In this document: positions 25,799-38,274 of the stretch, one piece after another
How the letters are laid out: every line of letters starts with the position of its first letter
Position numbering within the stretch: the stretch's first letter is position 1
Source: Lasioglossum baleicum
Taxonomy: Eukaryota > Arthropoda > Insecta > Hymenoptera > Halictidae
Length of the DNA: 64,000 bases
Reading direction: 5' to 3'
Assembly: GCF_051020765.1 (NCBI RefSeq)
Contig: NC_134935.1
Coordinates: forward strand, 10,913,579 to 10,977,578
Translations under genes and position numbers: made by a program
The notes under the pieces: model-generated
Told to the model about the DNA's origin: nothing
Databases searched by the model: none
Seen by the model: only the letters and a program-made list of their open reading frames with translations

Positions 25799-28700
25799 AG
25801 CCTTCGGCTGCGGGCCATGTTAACTTTCGGCATGCGCGAGCGAGACGGAAGAGGTGCTGGGCAAAGATCGGTTCACGAGTTAGTCATTTTTCTTGTCGGT
25901 AAATCGTGCAGGGATCGAGACGGGGACTGTAGAAAGCGGAGAAGGACAACGCTTTTCAATAAACGAACCCGTAGATAGTCTATCGTAGTCGCCTGCGCTT
26001 ATTCCGGAATCCGGTTGCGCGAAGATCCATCCAGTTTCCGCGATCCCGATGAAACCAACGTGTTCTATCCACGAAGAATGCAACACGTACGACAGTAAAC
26101 CTCGAAATGACTGGTCGCGAAGACGTCTTCGAGAAAGCAACAAAACGACGGGTTTACTTCGACAGCACTGTACACGGCCACTACGTCGACACAAGAATGC
26201 GAGGTTTAAAACTGTTCTAAACTCCCCCTCGTGTCGCGATAAGGTTGATTCCAGAGATCTGCTTCGTCTCTCTCTCTCTCTCTCCCTCTCGAACAGAAAG
26301 CAGGTTCCTATGAGTCTTAAATCCTCAATATTTGTCTTTATTACACGGTTTCTGATAAACTGTAACTTCCCGGAAGATAGACGTACATTTTACCGAGGGC
26401 TGCAACAGCTATCCAATTTTAGCTAGCTTCTTCGCGAGCTCCATCGACTTTTCTTAACCAATAGAAGGGCAGCGAGGAGAGAAGAGACCGTTCTGCATAC
26501 CAAAAGGTTGGGATGTTGAGAAACGGTTCAAACTTCGGCGAAGTGGATAAGTGCATTGTGAGTTACAGCAATGTGACTGACACAGTTTTGATCAACGAAA
26601 ATTCACCAGAACCAGGTTCAGCCGACGCCGGTGTTAATCGACAACGGCGACCTAGCTCGTTTTTAATGGTAGATGAGACAAAATTCGCTGAAAGTAACAC
26701 CACGCATCAGTATTTCTTCAATTGTTACGTTTTTAAAATATACTATGAAAACTAATATAAATATACGAGGGTGAGTAAAAAATGGTCCGCACTGTGATCG
26801 GAGAATTTGTTTTAATAGACTTTAACGCGAAACCTGTTTCCGCAGTTAAAAAATGTACTTTTTCACTGGCAAATTCTTACCAAAAATTAATTAACTAGCT
26901 GCTCGACTGATTCACAATAATACAAAAAGTTATCGATAAGTTAGGGGTATTAAGACCCGAACATATGTTACAAGATGGTCACGCTCGTAGGAGCGCGGAA
27001 ACATCTTTCTCGTGGGAGTGTCGCGAATTCCGACGATGCCAGAAGAAGCCTGTAACGGCAATGCGAGTGGAAATTACAGGGGCAAACGTCGTTTCTTGAG
27101 CGCCGGGGCTAACAATTCCAGCGGCGGCGTCAGCAACTGGTACAAACTAACTTTCGCGGGTCGAGAGGGGTGGGCGGGGGGTAGGAGTGGAGAATTAAAA
27201 GTGTTATCGCGACGCTAACGCGGTCTACTGGATGTAGAATGATCAGCCGTGCATGAGGCGTGACGACGGTGCACCTTCTGAGCGGCGTTCGCTGCATGTA
27301 TACACCGGGTGTCACGAAAGGGGTCGCCATAATTTACAGAGCGCGCGCAAACACTCGTTTGAACTCCGACACACATACACCTTGACCATTATCCCGGGTT
27401 TTAGAGGGCGACTCGGGAAGATAGAGCGAGGGAGGGAGAAAGAGCCACAAGGAAACGTGTTCGCGAAAGAGATGGGGCAAGTAACGAGAGTAGACGAAGG
27501 GAGAAGGGAGATACTTAGTGACGGTCGTGAGTTCGTACAGCGACAGGACGAATTTAACAACGAACTATTTATAATGGGATTTCGGCTTATCAGGTCGTGA
27601 GTTCTCCCCATGCAGCTGAGCGAGAGAACGAACAGCAAATTTCACGATGGCTGACTGCTCGATACGCGTAACCGTATTAATTATCCCTTCACCACAAAAT
27701 CTAACAAGTTTTCGCTCGTCAGTTTTCTAAACTCACCTATCCTCGAAGTATCTTCATGCCTCCTTCCCTCGGGCCGTTCTTTACTCGCCTCTTATCAGCA
27801 ACCACGATGACGACAGACACGGTCGATTCATTCCCGATCTAGTAACCGATATCCCATCTAGCTCCTCTCGCAGAAATTTCAAATGGGATTCCGAACTTCT
27901 CCGAGCTAGACCTCCGAAGCAGTTCATGGCATGTGAGAACTCTCAATGCATTAATTGCCTCAGGAGAGAAGTTGCTGATCGGATAGAGGCTAAACGGTAT
28001 CGTGCTCTCGAAAGTATGGACATCATGCTAAAAACAATATTTCAATAAACAAAAATATTACAATGAGCATAGAACTCGTTTCCTTCTAGAAAACTCTAAA
28101 AATGGAAGACGGATCTAACGAATACAAATGTGAAAAAGATCAAACATCAGTTTCGACGTAATCCTGATTAAGGGACGAATCTTGACGAGTATTAACTTGG
28201 CAATCGGTACGTTTCGCTAGAACGACGCTCTAGAACCGCAAATTTCGGCATGGTTTGTCGGGCCAGGATCTTGGCGTTAACACTTCGAATAGCAAAGCAA
28301 GGGTTGGGGGAGAGGGGGTGTGTGGGACGAGCAAGAGCGTCGCAAAGAAGAGACCCGCAACGCATTTCAATGCACCCCGGTGCAGAACATATTCCTCGAC
28401 AGATGCAGTCTGTACACGTGCAATACGGTGTTAGCGTGTGTCCGTGAGTAAGCTTATACAATAGGATCGCGAGCCGCTCGACTTCGCGGTCGTACATACA
28501 CGCGGACGCACACCCTTTTCCAGGGAGAAGCTACTATTCCGCACTGGAAAGTGCCACCACGGCCTTCCTCCCGCAGGCATTTCGCGACTGAGAACCCCGG
28601 AAAAACAGTCACGTTTATCATCGAGAACTGCGGGCGCGCCTGGATAAACCTACCGGGGGATATAAGCACAAGACCGACATGTAAGGATAAAGTGGTCTAA

Positions 28701-28930
28701 TGTACAAGACCCAGACCTAAACGATCCCATTCCGTTATCAAACACGCCGTGTGTGGGTTCGGAGTGTTGCTATCTACGCGATAACATCCACCTGGAAATG
28801 TAGTACCTGTACGGTCAACGAATTTTTTGCGGTATAGCTTTTTCGATGGCTGCGAACGGAAGGAGCGTTTGCAAAACTCCGGCAATTCAACGGGATGTTT
28901 AGGTTACTAGATAGGGTTGTTTTTTATATA
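21531..28930. other. Long stretch without a confident gene; several microsatellites
   Basis: Microsatellites: AG at 23559-23592, GA at about 25772-25798, CT at about 26266-26284. At 22277-22966 three frames are open for 170-229 codons at once, with no recognised domain (see findings). A TCCGCAGTCTA end of the small TIR family lies at about 24004-24014. Otherwise this looks like intergenic or long-intron DNA. Confidence 0.4.
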
Positions 28931-29347
28931 CAGGGTGTCTCAGCTGAAGGAATGGCACAAAATTAATGGCATAGTTTAAATGGTATCGAAGGGGAAATAT
29001 CATAGAAGAACAATTTCTTTTGTCTGGTTATTTTTTCATAGTTTTCTCAAGGTCTTCGTCATTTTATTATCGGGAGAACTTTTCTTTTATTCCATCTTAT
29101 AGCGGCTGAAAAGATACATTTGAATATGCTTAAGTCATTAACAAGATGGAATAAAAAAGAATAAGTTTTCTCGATAAAAAATAACGATGACCTTGAAAAA
29201 GCTGTGAAAAAATAACCGGACAAATAAAAATTGTTCTTCTATGATATTTCTCCTTCGATACCATTTAAATTATGCCATAAATATTTTTTTTGTGCCACTA
29301 AAAACAAAGGATATATTTAGGTGGCCTCCTTCAGCTGAGACACTCTG
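28931..29347. mobile_element. 417-bp palindromic MITE, TA target site
   Basis: The termini are CAGGGTGTCTCAGCTGAAGG and its inverted counterpart ending CACTCTG, with TA on each side (28929-28930 and 29348-29349). The arms are inverted copies over almost their full length (for example AAATGGTATCGAAGG and CCTTCGATACCATTT), so the element forms a continuous hairpin. There is no ORF. A half copy lies inside the odorant receptor intron at about 47275-47547. Confidence 0.9.
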
Positions 29348-31554
29348 TATATACAATAAACCTATGTAATATTTAGTAGCAACGACCTATAACCTTCTCT
29401 CTTTCTGCTTAAACTAGCATCGTATCTTATTATTTCTTGATACAATACAATTTACTAGGGTTCCAGTTTACTCCTGATCCACGGAAGACGAAATTTTTCT
29501 TGACTCAAGTTTTTTTATAAATCCGTCTATAAAAACGACAATGACTGTGTAAACATTTTTAGTCTATTCATAACAAACTATATATAAAACGCATTAGCGT
29601 GCAGGTGCACTTCTATGGACAGAAGAGGGCAGTTACCCCAGTCTCCGGCGCACGAAAGTTGCTCGCTGCGGCGCTCAGTAGTGCTTCGCAGCAGCGAAAC
29701 CCAGAAAAATAATCCCGTTTATCAACGTGCAATGCCTGAGAGGAGAGTGCAGCAGCGCAAAATTATTTCGAGGCTGAACTTTCGATGGCCAGCTGCGCGG
29801 CTACCGTCGCATTTCAATTCGATCTCGGAAAGATAAAATTGGTACTGCGCCAGATAGTCTGAGGATGTTCTTTATTTTCACCTAAATATTACGTTTTTAC
29901 TGTTCTATTATTTCTGAAAACTCAAGTTCGCATTTGTGCCAAATTACGGCGTTGATGCATTGGTTCTAACGGGATCATAATGGTGAGTATACCTTCCTTA
30001 AAAATTCGCTTGTATTAGATAAAGTGGAAGAATTACATTTAATCAAATATGGTAAATGAAGGAGACCGTTAGCTAGACTAACAATGACGATAGTAAACGA
30101 ATTACTGATGCAGTCTTTAGATTCATCAAGCAAGATCAGATTATTAAGCACGATATACTTTTATCCATTATTGCTGACTTTCTAGTTACGAAATATCAAG
30201 AAGTCTGAAAGGTCAACAGACTACGGTAACGTCTGCACCGGAAATAACGAGAAGGAACTGAGGATGGAGCGTTGTCTTTGAAGGGTCAAACAAAGATGCA
30301 ACAGTATCGAGAGCCGAATTGGAAGAGGTTGGATCCGACTAATTGATCCATTGGCAAGATCGATTGCATGGGCGTCCCGTCGGGATTATTTGCCGGATAA
30401 CCCAGTGCAGGTCGGTTGGAAAGACCCGTCACGGGGGTTGAAATGTTTGAGCGAGGTCCGGGTCGAAGGAGAACCCGTTCAGAAGGGCGTAGGAGCTGTC
30501 GAGGAGGCGGAGAGTCCGTGCAGAACCGTCTTTTTCTATCGTTGAGTGCAACGAACAGGGACCTGCGCCATGATCGTTCGCCGCTAGTGCGCAGCTGCTC
30601 TCAGCTTGCCTAGTGCATGCGCAATGGTATATTGATCCCGGAAAATCTGAGATACACGTAACATCATCCAGTGGTCCATTGGCTGTACACAATGTCATTT
30701 CTGTTCTCGGTTTTTCCGGCATCTCGCAAGCGAAACGGGACCGAAGCGCGTCAGTAATGCGAGGCAACGCAACATCGATTCTTCGTTACGTTTCCGATCG
30801 GCCCGCGGTAACGCGGAGATGAACATTCAAAGAGACCGCGTTAAAATATGATACTCTTGGGGGGACACGGGATCGTATTCGTTAGGAAACGTGTTTCGCG
30901 GAAACTGAATAGAATCGAGTCGCAAGTACGTAACTTCGGAACTCTAACGAACGAGACCATCGATTTCTTTGGGATCGATCGAGCGGATCCAGACGATGTC
31001 GAGCATCTTCCAAGAAGTAACTAACGATTGCAATTTGCAGGTAAAATTGCGCGAAACGCATCGGCCGACAGCTATCGTCAACTCGGATCTACGGCCGAGC
31101 ATGGAATAGCGATTAGTGCTACGTTCGGAGCCGGTACGTCCACGCGTAACTAGTGAACGATTAGGGGGTGTTTTTGATATTTACGAAAATCTCGAGGAAA
31201 GTGTAGAAAACTCGGAGACGCGAAACTATTTGAGAAATCGTGTTATACGAACACCGCCGCGAACAGATCTGAATTATAAATGCTGATATTTCGTGTGCGA
31301 ACGGCAGAGGGAAAACTTAACGATCGTGTAGCCCGTCTCGATCTAAAATTAATACGTTCAGCAGGCTACGCAACAGGTTCGTAATTCCGCGAGGAGCGGC
31401 AGCTCGCAAAGCTTAATTAAACTAATGGTGTCTGCACTTTTCCCGCATTCGACTATTACGGTGCAACATTTCACTCGAGGCTAATGCGCTTCGTACTCAC
31501 GCTGCAGGAACCTAACTAAACTCTCGAAGACCTAGACGCGCACGTCAGCCGGAG
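29348..31554. other. Upstream region of the receptor gene; no coding exon identified
   Basis: An ATG immediately followed by a strong donor-like GTGAGTAT occurs at about 29981-29990, and a CAG acceptor-like site lies at about 31505-31510, 45 bases before the receptor start codon. These could belong to non-coding 5' exons of the receptor, but no exon chain can be shown from sequence alone. Confidence 0.3.
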
Positions 31555-34067
31555 ATGTTATTGCAAACGATCATCCTGATCCTCTCGGCGAGGCTATGCC
31601 ACGGTAACCCGGACGCGAAGAGGCTCTACGACGACTTGCTGTCCAATTACAACCGACTGATTCGACCTGTCCCCAACAACACCGACACCGTCGTTGTCAA
31701 ACTCGGATTACGTCTCTCGCAGCTCATCGATCTTGTATGTAATTCACATGTTGCATGTAGGCGATTTGTTCGGTTCATTGAGACACTAATGAAAGTCAGG
31801 TTTAACGATTTCAGAACTTGAAAGATCAGATCCTCACGACGAACGTTTGGCTGGAACACGTGAGTACAGAATTCGTTGGTAATTAGCCGCGAGCTTGACC
31901 AGAATTTTATCATAGGAATGGCAAGATCACAAGTTCCAATGGGATCCAGCAGAATACGGGGGTGTCACTGAACTCTACGTGCCCAGCGAACACATATGGC
32001 TTCCCGACATTGTCCTTTACAACAAGTAAGCGATCGAAATCTAACGTCTAGACTGAACATTCTCGTATAGTTCGCTGGAATTGGAAAATTAGTTAGCGTC
32101 TAATACTTTTCGAATCTCTTCGTTTGTAATTGTTGGAAACGTAGAAGGGTTAGTTGATTCGTGCATTCGTTAATACACTTTTGCTATTTGTAGCTAGAAG
32201 TCTTAACACGCTTTGACTTTGTTTTACTTGAGAATCAATCTTTACTACAATCCATAAAAAAAGTGCTAACAAAACATTGAATTTTTAGTGCCGACGGGGA
32301 GTACGGAGTGACAACCATGACCAAAGCCATTTTGCATTACACGGGAAAAGTGTTGTGGACTCCACCAGCGATCTTCAAGTCCTCGTGCGAAATAGACGTC
32401 AGATATTTCCCGTTCGATCAGCAAACCTGCTTCATGAAATTCGGATCGTGGACTTACGACGGATTTCAGGTACACAAAGAATATTCAAATTTAATCTAAA
32501 GATTCACTGACGTCCCCTAACGTTAACAGTGTCTCTAAACATGTTCGTGTTTCCTAGATCGATCTGAAGCATATTAATCAGAATAGAGGAGACAAAGTCG
32601 AGGTTGGCATTGATCTTCGGGAGTACTACCCTAGTGTTGAATGGGACATATTAGGGGTTCCAGCAGAACGTCACGAAAAATACTATCCCTGCTGCCACGA
32701 GCCTTATCCCGACATTTTCTTCAACATCACGTTACGTCGCAAAACGTTGTTTTACACTGTGAACCTGATCGTGCCCTGCGTGAGCATCTCTTACCTGTCG
32801 GTGCTGGCCTTCTACCTGCCAGCTGACTCGGGCGAGAAGATCGCACTTTGCATCAACATCCTGTTGTCGCAGACTATGTTCTTCCTTCTAATATCAGAGA
32901 TCATACCGTCTACATCGTTAGCTTTGCCGCTGCTAGGCAAATATTTACTGTTCACGATGATTCTCGTGGGCCTGTCGGTAGTGATTACGATTATTATACT
33001 GAACGTTCATTATCGTAAGCCTAGCACCCACAAAATGGCGCCGTGGATCCGGAAAATCTTCATACGAAGATTACCGAAGTTACTATTGATGAGAGTGCCA
33101 GACGATCTGCTGAACGATCTCGCCGCGCACAAGATACATGGTAGAGGGAGGTCGGGGAAGGATAAATTCACCGCTGCCGTTGCAGCCGCTATGCAATCGT
33201 CATCGATAGTCTCCTCCCCGGACTCTGCTCGTCACCAACGAATTGGCGGTAAGCATTTGTTGAGTGCGCAAAAAAGCAGACACTTAAGTGTACACTACTG
33301 TAACCAGTTGGAACGCGTTTGTTTATCCACTGTTTAATCTATTTTTGGTTCAGGATGCAACGGCTTGCACACGACAACAGCGCATAACAGATTCCTAGGG
33401 GGCATAGGTGGATACAACGGACTTCCTACAGTGATGTCCGGTTTAGACGAATCGCTGAGCGACGTCGCCTCGAAGAAGAAATATCCGTTCGAACTTGAAA
33501 AGGCTCTACACAACGTGATGTTCATTCAGCACCATATACAACGGCAAGATGAATTCAACGCGGTAAGCGATACAGGATAAATTCTTACTGTCACCGGTTA
33601 CAAAATGTTCAAGAGTCTCATTGCTTATCTTCTGTGTGATACGTTTAAAAAAATATTATTTATTTCCGTTCACGTTTCCAAGATTGATATTGAAGAACCA
33701 TTTCTAATGTAGTAAAGATACTATTTCTTGGAGAAGCGTATGAAGAACGATGGTTATGCAGACAATTTTGCTTAATGTATCTGAATCTTTATCTTAATCT
33801 AGAGTTGAATTTCCTAAAAAACGACATATTTTAAACACTAAAAATTCTGTGCTACTGTAGGAAGATCAAGATTGGGGTTTCGTGGCGATGGTTCTCGACC
33901 GACTATTTCTCTGGATTTTCACGATAAGTTCCATGGTTGGCACGTTCGCCATTCTCTGCGAAGCTCCAGCGCTTTACGACGACACCAAACCGATCGACAT
34001 GGAGTACTCTTCGGTGGCCCAGCAGCAATTTCTTCCGCGTAGCGATCTGATGGAAACTCTCGCGTAG
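31555..34067 (+). CDS. nAChRalpha2: Nicotinic acetylcholine receptor alpha subunit (alpha2-like), seven coding exons
   Basis: Subunit of the pentameric cation channel gated by acetylcholine at insect central synapses, in the plasma membrane. Exons: 31555-31734, 31815-31859, 31916-32025, 32289-32469, 32558-33248, 33354-33562, 33861-34067; all have GT-AG introns with compatible phases and join to 540 codons, the usual family length. Visible in order: signal peptide (residues 1-17), extracellular ligand-binding domain, Cys-loop with 13 residues between C145 and C159, vicinal cysteines C217-C218 in YYPCC that define an alpha subunit, TM1 (~239-260), pore-lining TM2 (~266-287), TM3 (~299-321), a long cytoplasmic loop, and TM4 (~479-504). 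N-glycosylation sequons lie at N41 and N228. Assignment to alpha2 rests on the remembered resemblance to Drosophila alpha2 (SAD), including the loop motif YNGLP..SGLD and the WGFVAMV entry to TM4; alpha3 or alpha4 is less likely. A polyadenylation signal lies at 34328-34333. Confidence 0.93.
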
Positions 34068-34327
34068 AACCACTGGGAAACACGAAACTTCGCGTATCGA
34101 CTTCACATCTTCTCCTTATTACCCTTCATTTCTCTTCATAGATCTCATGCTAGCCTTTGCAGGAAGGGTAGCTCCTGCAACTCTCGAGAGTCGTCTTCTC
34201 TCTTCGTCTATTGTCTCACAAACGCGTACAATCCGTGATAGCGTGTATAAAACAAAACATATTTCATTTAAACGAGTACTAATCACTGTAGTGTGCGCGC
34301 ACGTTGAACAAGTGTTCTTGAATCACC

Positions 34328-34333
34328 AATAAA
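34328..34333 (+). terminator. Polyadenylation signal of the nicotinic receptor gene
   Basis: AATAAA 261 bases after the receptor stop codon, the first such hexamer downstream. A second candidate, AATAAA near 34832, could serve a longer 3' UTR. Confidence 0.6.
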
Positions 34334-36361
34334 TCTGTTATCGTACCGCTAATAGAATCGTTGCAGTATGGAATAGGTACTCATAGGGATTTTGTAACCG
34401 TCAGTTACATAGGAAACTGATTCCGAACGGAATATAACCGTACGAATCAAAGTCTAGCCGCGTGTAGCGCAACTCGTCTTTTGCTCGAGTCTAATATAAT
34501 TGAGACTGTGGAAGTTTATGCGTTTTCAGCGTGCAAAAATCATCAAAAAGTGACGAAACGCGAAACTTAATTGAACCGAATACAGTTTCATTTTGTTTTC
34601 TCAATTGATCGAAACCGATACGGGGGTATCTTGTTTCGGATTTGTCAGAGCGTAACGCATAAACTTGCGCAATCTGTTAAGAATTTCTCGAGCGATGCTC
34701 GAGAACATGTTTACGTAGCGTACGTACGAGGACTTTTACAAGTACTAAAATATACACCATCGTTTTCCATTTACGAAACAAGTATGTATATACTCGAATC
34801 TGTTTAACATCTTGTACACTTATAAAAGTAAAATAAACAACTGTTACAACGTAATACACCAGTGTCAAAATGTGTTCAACGTCGAACGAGCGAATACATA
34901 CTTTCGTATTCGATGAAGTTCAGCTTTCGTTTAAAACAAACGTATATTTTATTATTCCAAACACATACATGAAAAATATTATACATTAAATGCATATTCT
35001 GTGGAATACATTAATATTAGTAAACATTGAAACGCAGCCAAACGAATTGTTCTTGGTTTCATATCTTCCTTTCTCTTTAATATAAATAGCCGGAATAAAG
35101 TATAGCTGTCATTCAAGCCGAAAGTAAAAACACATCAATCAAGTCTCTATCGGTCCACCTCGATAAAATTCGAACGACACGCGACGCTTCGGTAAATAGT
35201 CCGATCGTATAGCAGCTCTCACACAAGTAATCATTCACTTTCTCCCGTATACATTGTGCAAACGGGTTTGTTCAAGACTCTCGGAAGCATGGGAAACCCT
35301 AGTTACTAATCTTAATCTTTGCGCGGAGTCAGCTGCATGCTGGAAGTGGGGCATATTTCTTCTGATATACCCTTTATATATATAGCACCCTCTTTCACTG
35401 TCTTTCTATAAAGAAATACATCGAAAAAGGCAAAGGAACGACACTTAACGTTAAATACTTAGCCGAAAACTAAAAAGACTAAAAATACAGACGAGAATTA
35501 AACAGTCCCTCCATATTTTACGATTGGGATCAAATTAATTGGCTGACAATGATCACAGAAGGGGCAAATTTATCTCGCGTAAATGCGGATTGGCAAGCTA
35601 AGCCTTCGGTAAACGTTATTCTTCGCTGTTTTACGCGAAGGATATCGTTTACCATTTTTAGCAATCGATCATTGCGGTATCAACACTTTGGGGACAGATC
35701 GTTGTTCAGTGTCGGTGTCACAGCAGCCGCTCCTCAAAGTTTAATCTACAACTTTGCTTATCTGAAAGCTCGAGCTGATAACGCTGTCCCAAAGGTGTGA
35801 ATTTACGATCTCTCTTATCTCAAGGCTCAGTTCGAGCTGCCACGCCTTCCCTAAGGTATTAACGATACCTACGCGACACATGTACCCTCCTAGATAGAAA
35901 AACATTGTTAAAAATCAGTGGAATGCGACAGATGCAGGTCGGAGGAACCACTTCTCGGACCGAACGCTCGAAAATTATCTAATTCTATTCGTAAGACACA
36001 CGTACACACGTACACATGAACGCCCACACCCACACTCGCATCCGCACCCATTCGTCAAATTCGAGTCCAATATGAAACACATAACCGTCGTCAACTATCA
36101 CTCACAACAAGTTCACATACGTGTTGTCTCGCAAGGAATAAGCGTCATATAATAGTATTTCTGATACAAACTATGACAATCTCGTCGAAACTGTCCGTGC
36201 TTCTCTGGAGCACTTCGTCGGTCGCACGTAGATACGTTCGATCACGATTAAATTCGTCGAATATGGTGAACACCCTCAGCAGCAGTTATTTGTTCGTAAT
36301 AAGGAATGGCAAAAACAATTAACCGTCGCGACGAACGAACCGTCTCGTCGGAGCGTCTACG
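34334..36361. other. Intergenic between two convergent genes
   Basis: Sequence between the 3' ends of the receptor (plus) and the LITAF-type gene (minus). It probably contains 3' UTR on both sides. A short CA/AC-rich run lies at about 36001-36050. No additional gene is seen. Confidence 0.4.
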
Positions 36362-36367
36362 TTTATT
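36362..36367 (-). terminator. Polyadenylation signal of the LITAF-type gene
   Basis: TTTATT on the plus strand, that is AATAAA on the minus strand, about 120 bases after the minus-strand stop codon at 36490. Confidence 0.5.
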
Positions 36368-36489
36368 ACACGATTAAGCAAAGAAATACTTCTCCGAAGA
36401 TACTGTTCGGAACGATGCGACGTCCTGTTTCATTGTGATAAAAAATCGTAATCGGTTATAGAAATAATGTGCGCTTAATCGGCTCAAAT

Positions 36490-38267
36490 TCAACCCTTCC
36501 ACGTCCCGATATAGACTTTACAGTTCGGACAAAAGTGGTGGACTCTCGTGAAACTGCTCATGCAGTACGGCAGGCACGAGCAAAGGCAACATCTGAAATT
36601 GAAAGACCGTTGGTCAGAGAGAACCGTTTCGACCATCACATTACCCGACACCCTAAGAGGCCTAAGACTATGCACAACCATGCTGGGTAGATGGAGAAGA
36701 CAGTCGCGTTCGATAGACGATCGGAAGTGTAAGATCAACGCAACAGCATACCACACTGTAGAAGTTCAACCAAAGTTAATAAGCATAACATGTCGATAAA
36801 GCTGACCCTAAGCAATTTCACAAGCGAGTTTTGAACTGAGATTTAGAAAAAAAAAGCAACTAAGAAATGGCGCGAAGAGATAACGATATGCATACGATGC
36901 GATTGATGAAAGGATTTTCAGTGTCAGGAGGTCAGAAAACAAGAAAGTGAAGCTGATTAGAAGATCAAAATGTTGAAGGAAGAATATAACTGACTGTTGG
37001 AATGTAAGAGGATGTAGGTAGGTCAAACGTTTATCGGAATTAAGTAAATCCGTAGCGAAGGATTGCCTTGGCGATGATGCGTCAAGGTAGTGTAGGCGAT
37101 AATGCGGACAGCGGGACCCTACGGCTATTTCCGCTGGGCGAAAGGAGGAGACGGGGTTGTAAGTCCCCTGTGCGGTGGGGTTTTTTAGTGGGTAGTGCGC
37201 AAGCAGCCCCACACTTCCCCCCCCCCCCCGACTGTCATCTTTAGGGGGGAGCTAGTGCGTCAATGCATTTTTCCCCACCACCGCAATAAATTAAAAAAGA
37301 AAGAAAATGTAGGTCAAACGTTAAGTTACTCACCCTAGTAAGCAGAGAACGATGCAACAAATGTGAGCGATCGGCTGATGATCCGATATCGTGGTGGTTT
37401 TGATGCTGGAGTAGCAGGTGGGACAAGTCATTTTTGTGGGGTTCGGGCTCAGCGAGTAGGCCACCGGACGATGGATAATTCTAACTTCTGTCGGTGGTGG
37501 TACATTTGGATTCGGAGTGAACTGCGTCTGCGATTGTATCGGTGGTTCGCCAGTACCGGCATAATTTGTCGGATATGACGGTGCTGGTTGATTTGCCGAT
37601 GCGTTATCTGAAATCGTTTACCGTCGGTTAGCTTCGTGTACCAGTACAAACCACACATTAGCGGGAGCAAGGCATTGTAGGACTGGTTTCAACTCTCTTA
37701 CTGCGAAGTACAGCAATGGCATGTTAAACAATGACAAAACTTTTTTGTTTTTAATTATTTCTTTACGAAATGGTACCAAAATATTTGTGACATTTTACTT
37801 GTTTAAGTGACAATTTAGTGGAACCTCGATTATCCGTACCGACGTCTTCATTATCCAAATACGTGTCTCACGCGTAAACAATTCAATCTAAAGCGATCCA
37901 CATGCAACATGATTGATTGTACATTTTCATTGATTAGTACGGACAATCCAGGTTCTACTTTACCACTTCTTCTTATTGCTCTGTTACCGCTACGATAAGG
38001 TCGTAAACGATCTTTCTGCATATCGTGCCGCAAACGTGGTGTTGAGTAGAAGCTGTGATCAAATAGGTAATACGAGCTCTACGTACAAAATGGTACCGGC
38101 ATGGCCGTTCCTGCTACCGGGTACGGAGGATTGTTTGTTTGGCCCGGAGGATTGCCCATATTTCCAATAGCTTCTTCATAAGAGGGTGGCGCTGTAGGCG
38201 GGGGTGCTGTTGGTGGTGGTGCTGATGGCTCAGCACTTCCAGTCGCGAATCCTATGTTCTTCTCCAT
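36490..38267 (-). CDS. LITAF: LITAF-domain protein (LPS-induced TNF-factor homolog), three coding exons
   Basis: LITAF (SIMPLE) family proteins are small monotopic proteins of late endosome/lysosome membranes. Minus-strand exons: 38267-38087, 37607-37334, 36592-36490, joining in phase to 185 codons. The N-terminal ~110 residues are Pro-rich, with a PPSY motif at 27-30 of the type bound by WW domains of Nedd4 ligases. The LITAF domain fills the C-terminus: a CPxC knuckle at C122/C125, a hydrophobic Cys-rich segment (~142-162) that dips into the membrane, and the closing HxCPxC knuckle at H171/C173/C176. Both zinc-ligand pairs are intact. The start is the first ATG after an acceptor-like CTTTTTAG ending at about 38275, so a non-coding first exon must lie further right. 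The exon 1 donor (TTTT|GTACGT) is weaker than the other sites but is the one giving correct phase. The second intron carries a LINE fragment at 37032-37309. Confidence 0.9.
37032..37309 (+). mobile_element. 5'-truncated non-LTR retrotransposon fragment with target-site duplication
   Basis: The 278-bp insert is flanked by a perfect 13-bp direct repeat, TAGGTCAAACGTT, at 37019-37031 and 37310-37322. It ends in an A-rich tail (AATAAATTAAAAAAGAAAG...) on the plus strand. A duplication of this length plus an A-rich 3' end is the hallmark of target-primed reverse transcription. The body is GC-rich with a C-run near 37220 and looks like a 3' UTR; there is no coding part. It lies in the second intron of the LITAF-type gene, antisense to it, about 12 bp past the splice donor. 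The clade is not determinable; R1-like is only a guess. Confidence 0.8.
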
Positions 38268-38274
38268 TGTACCT

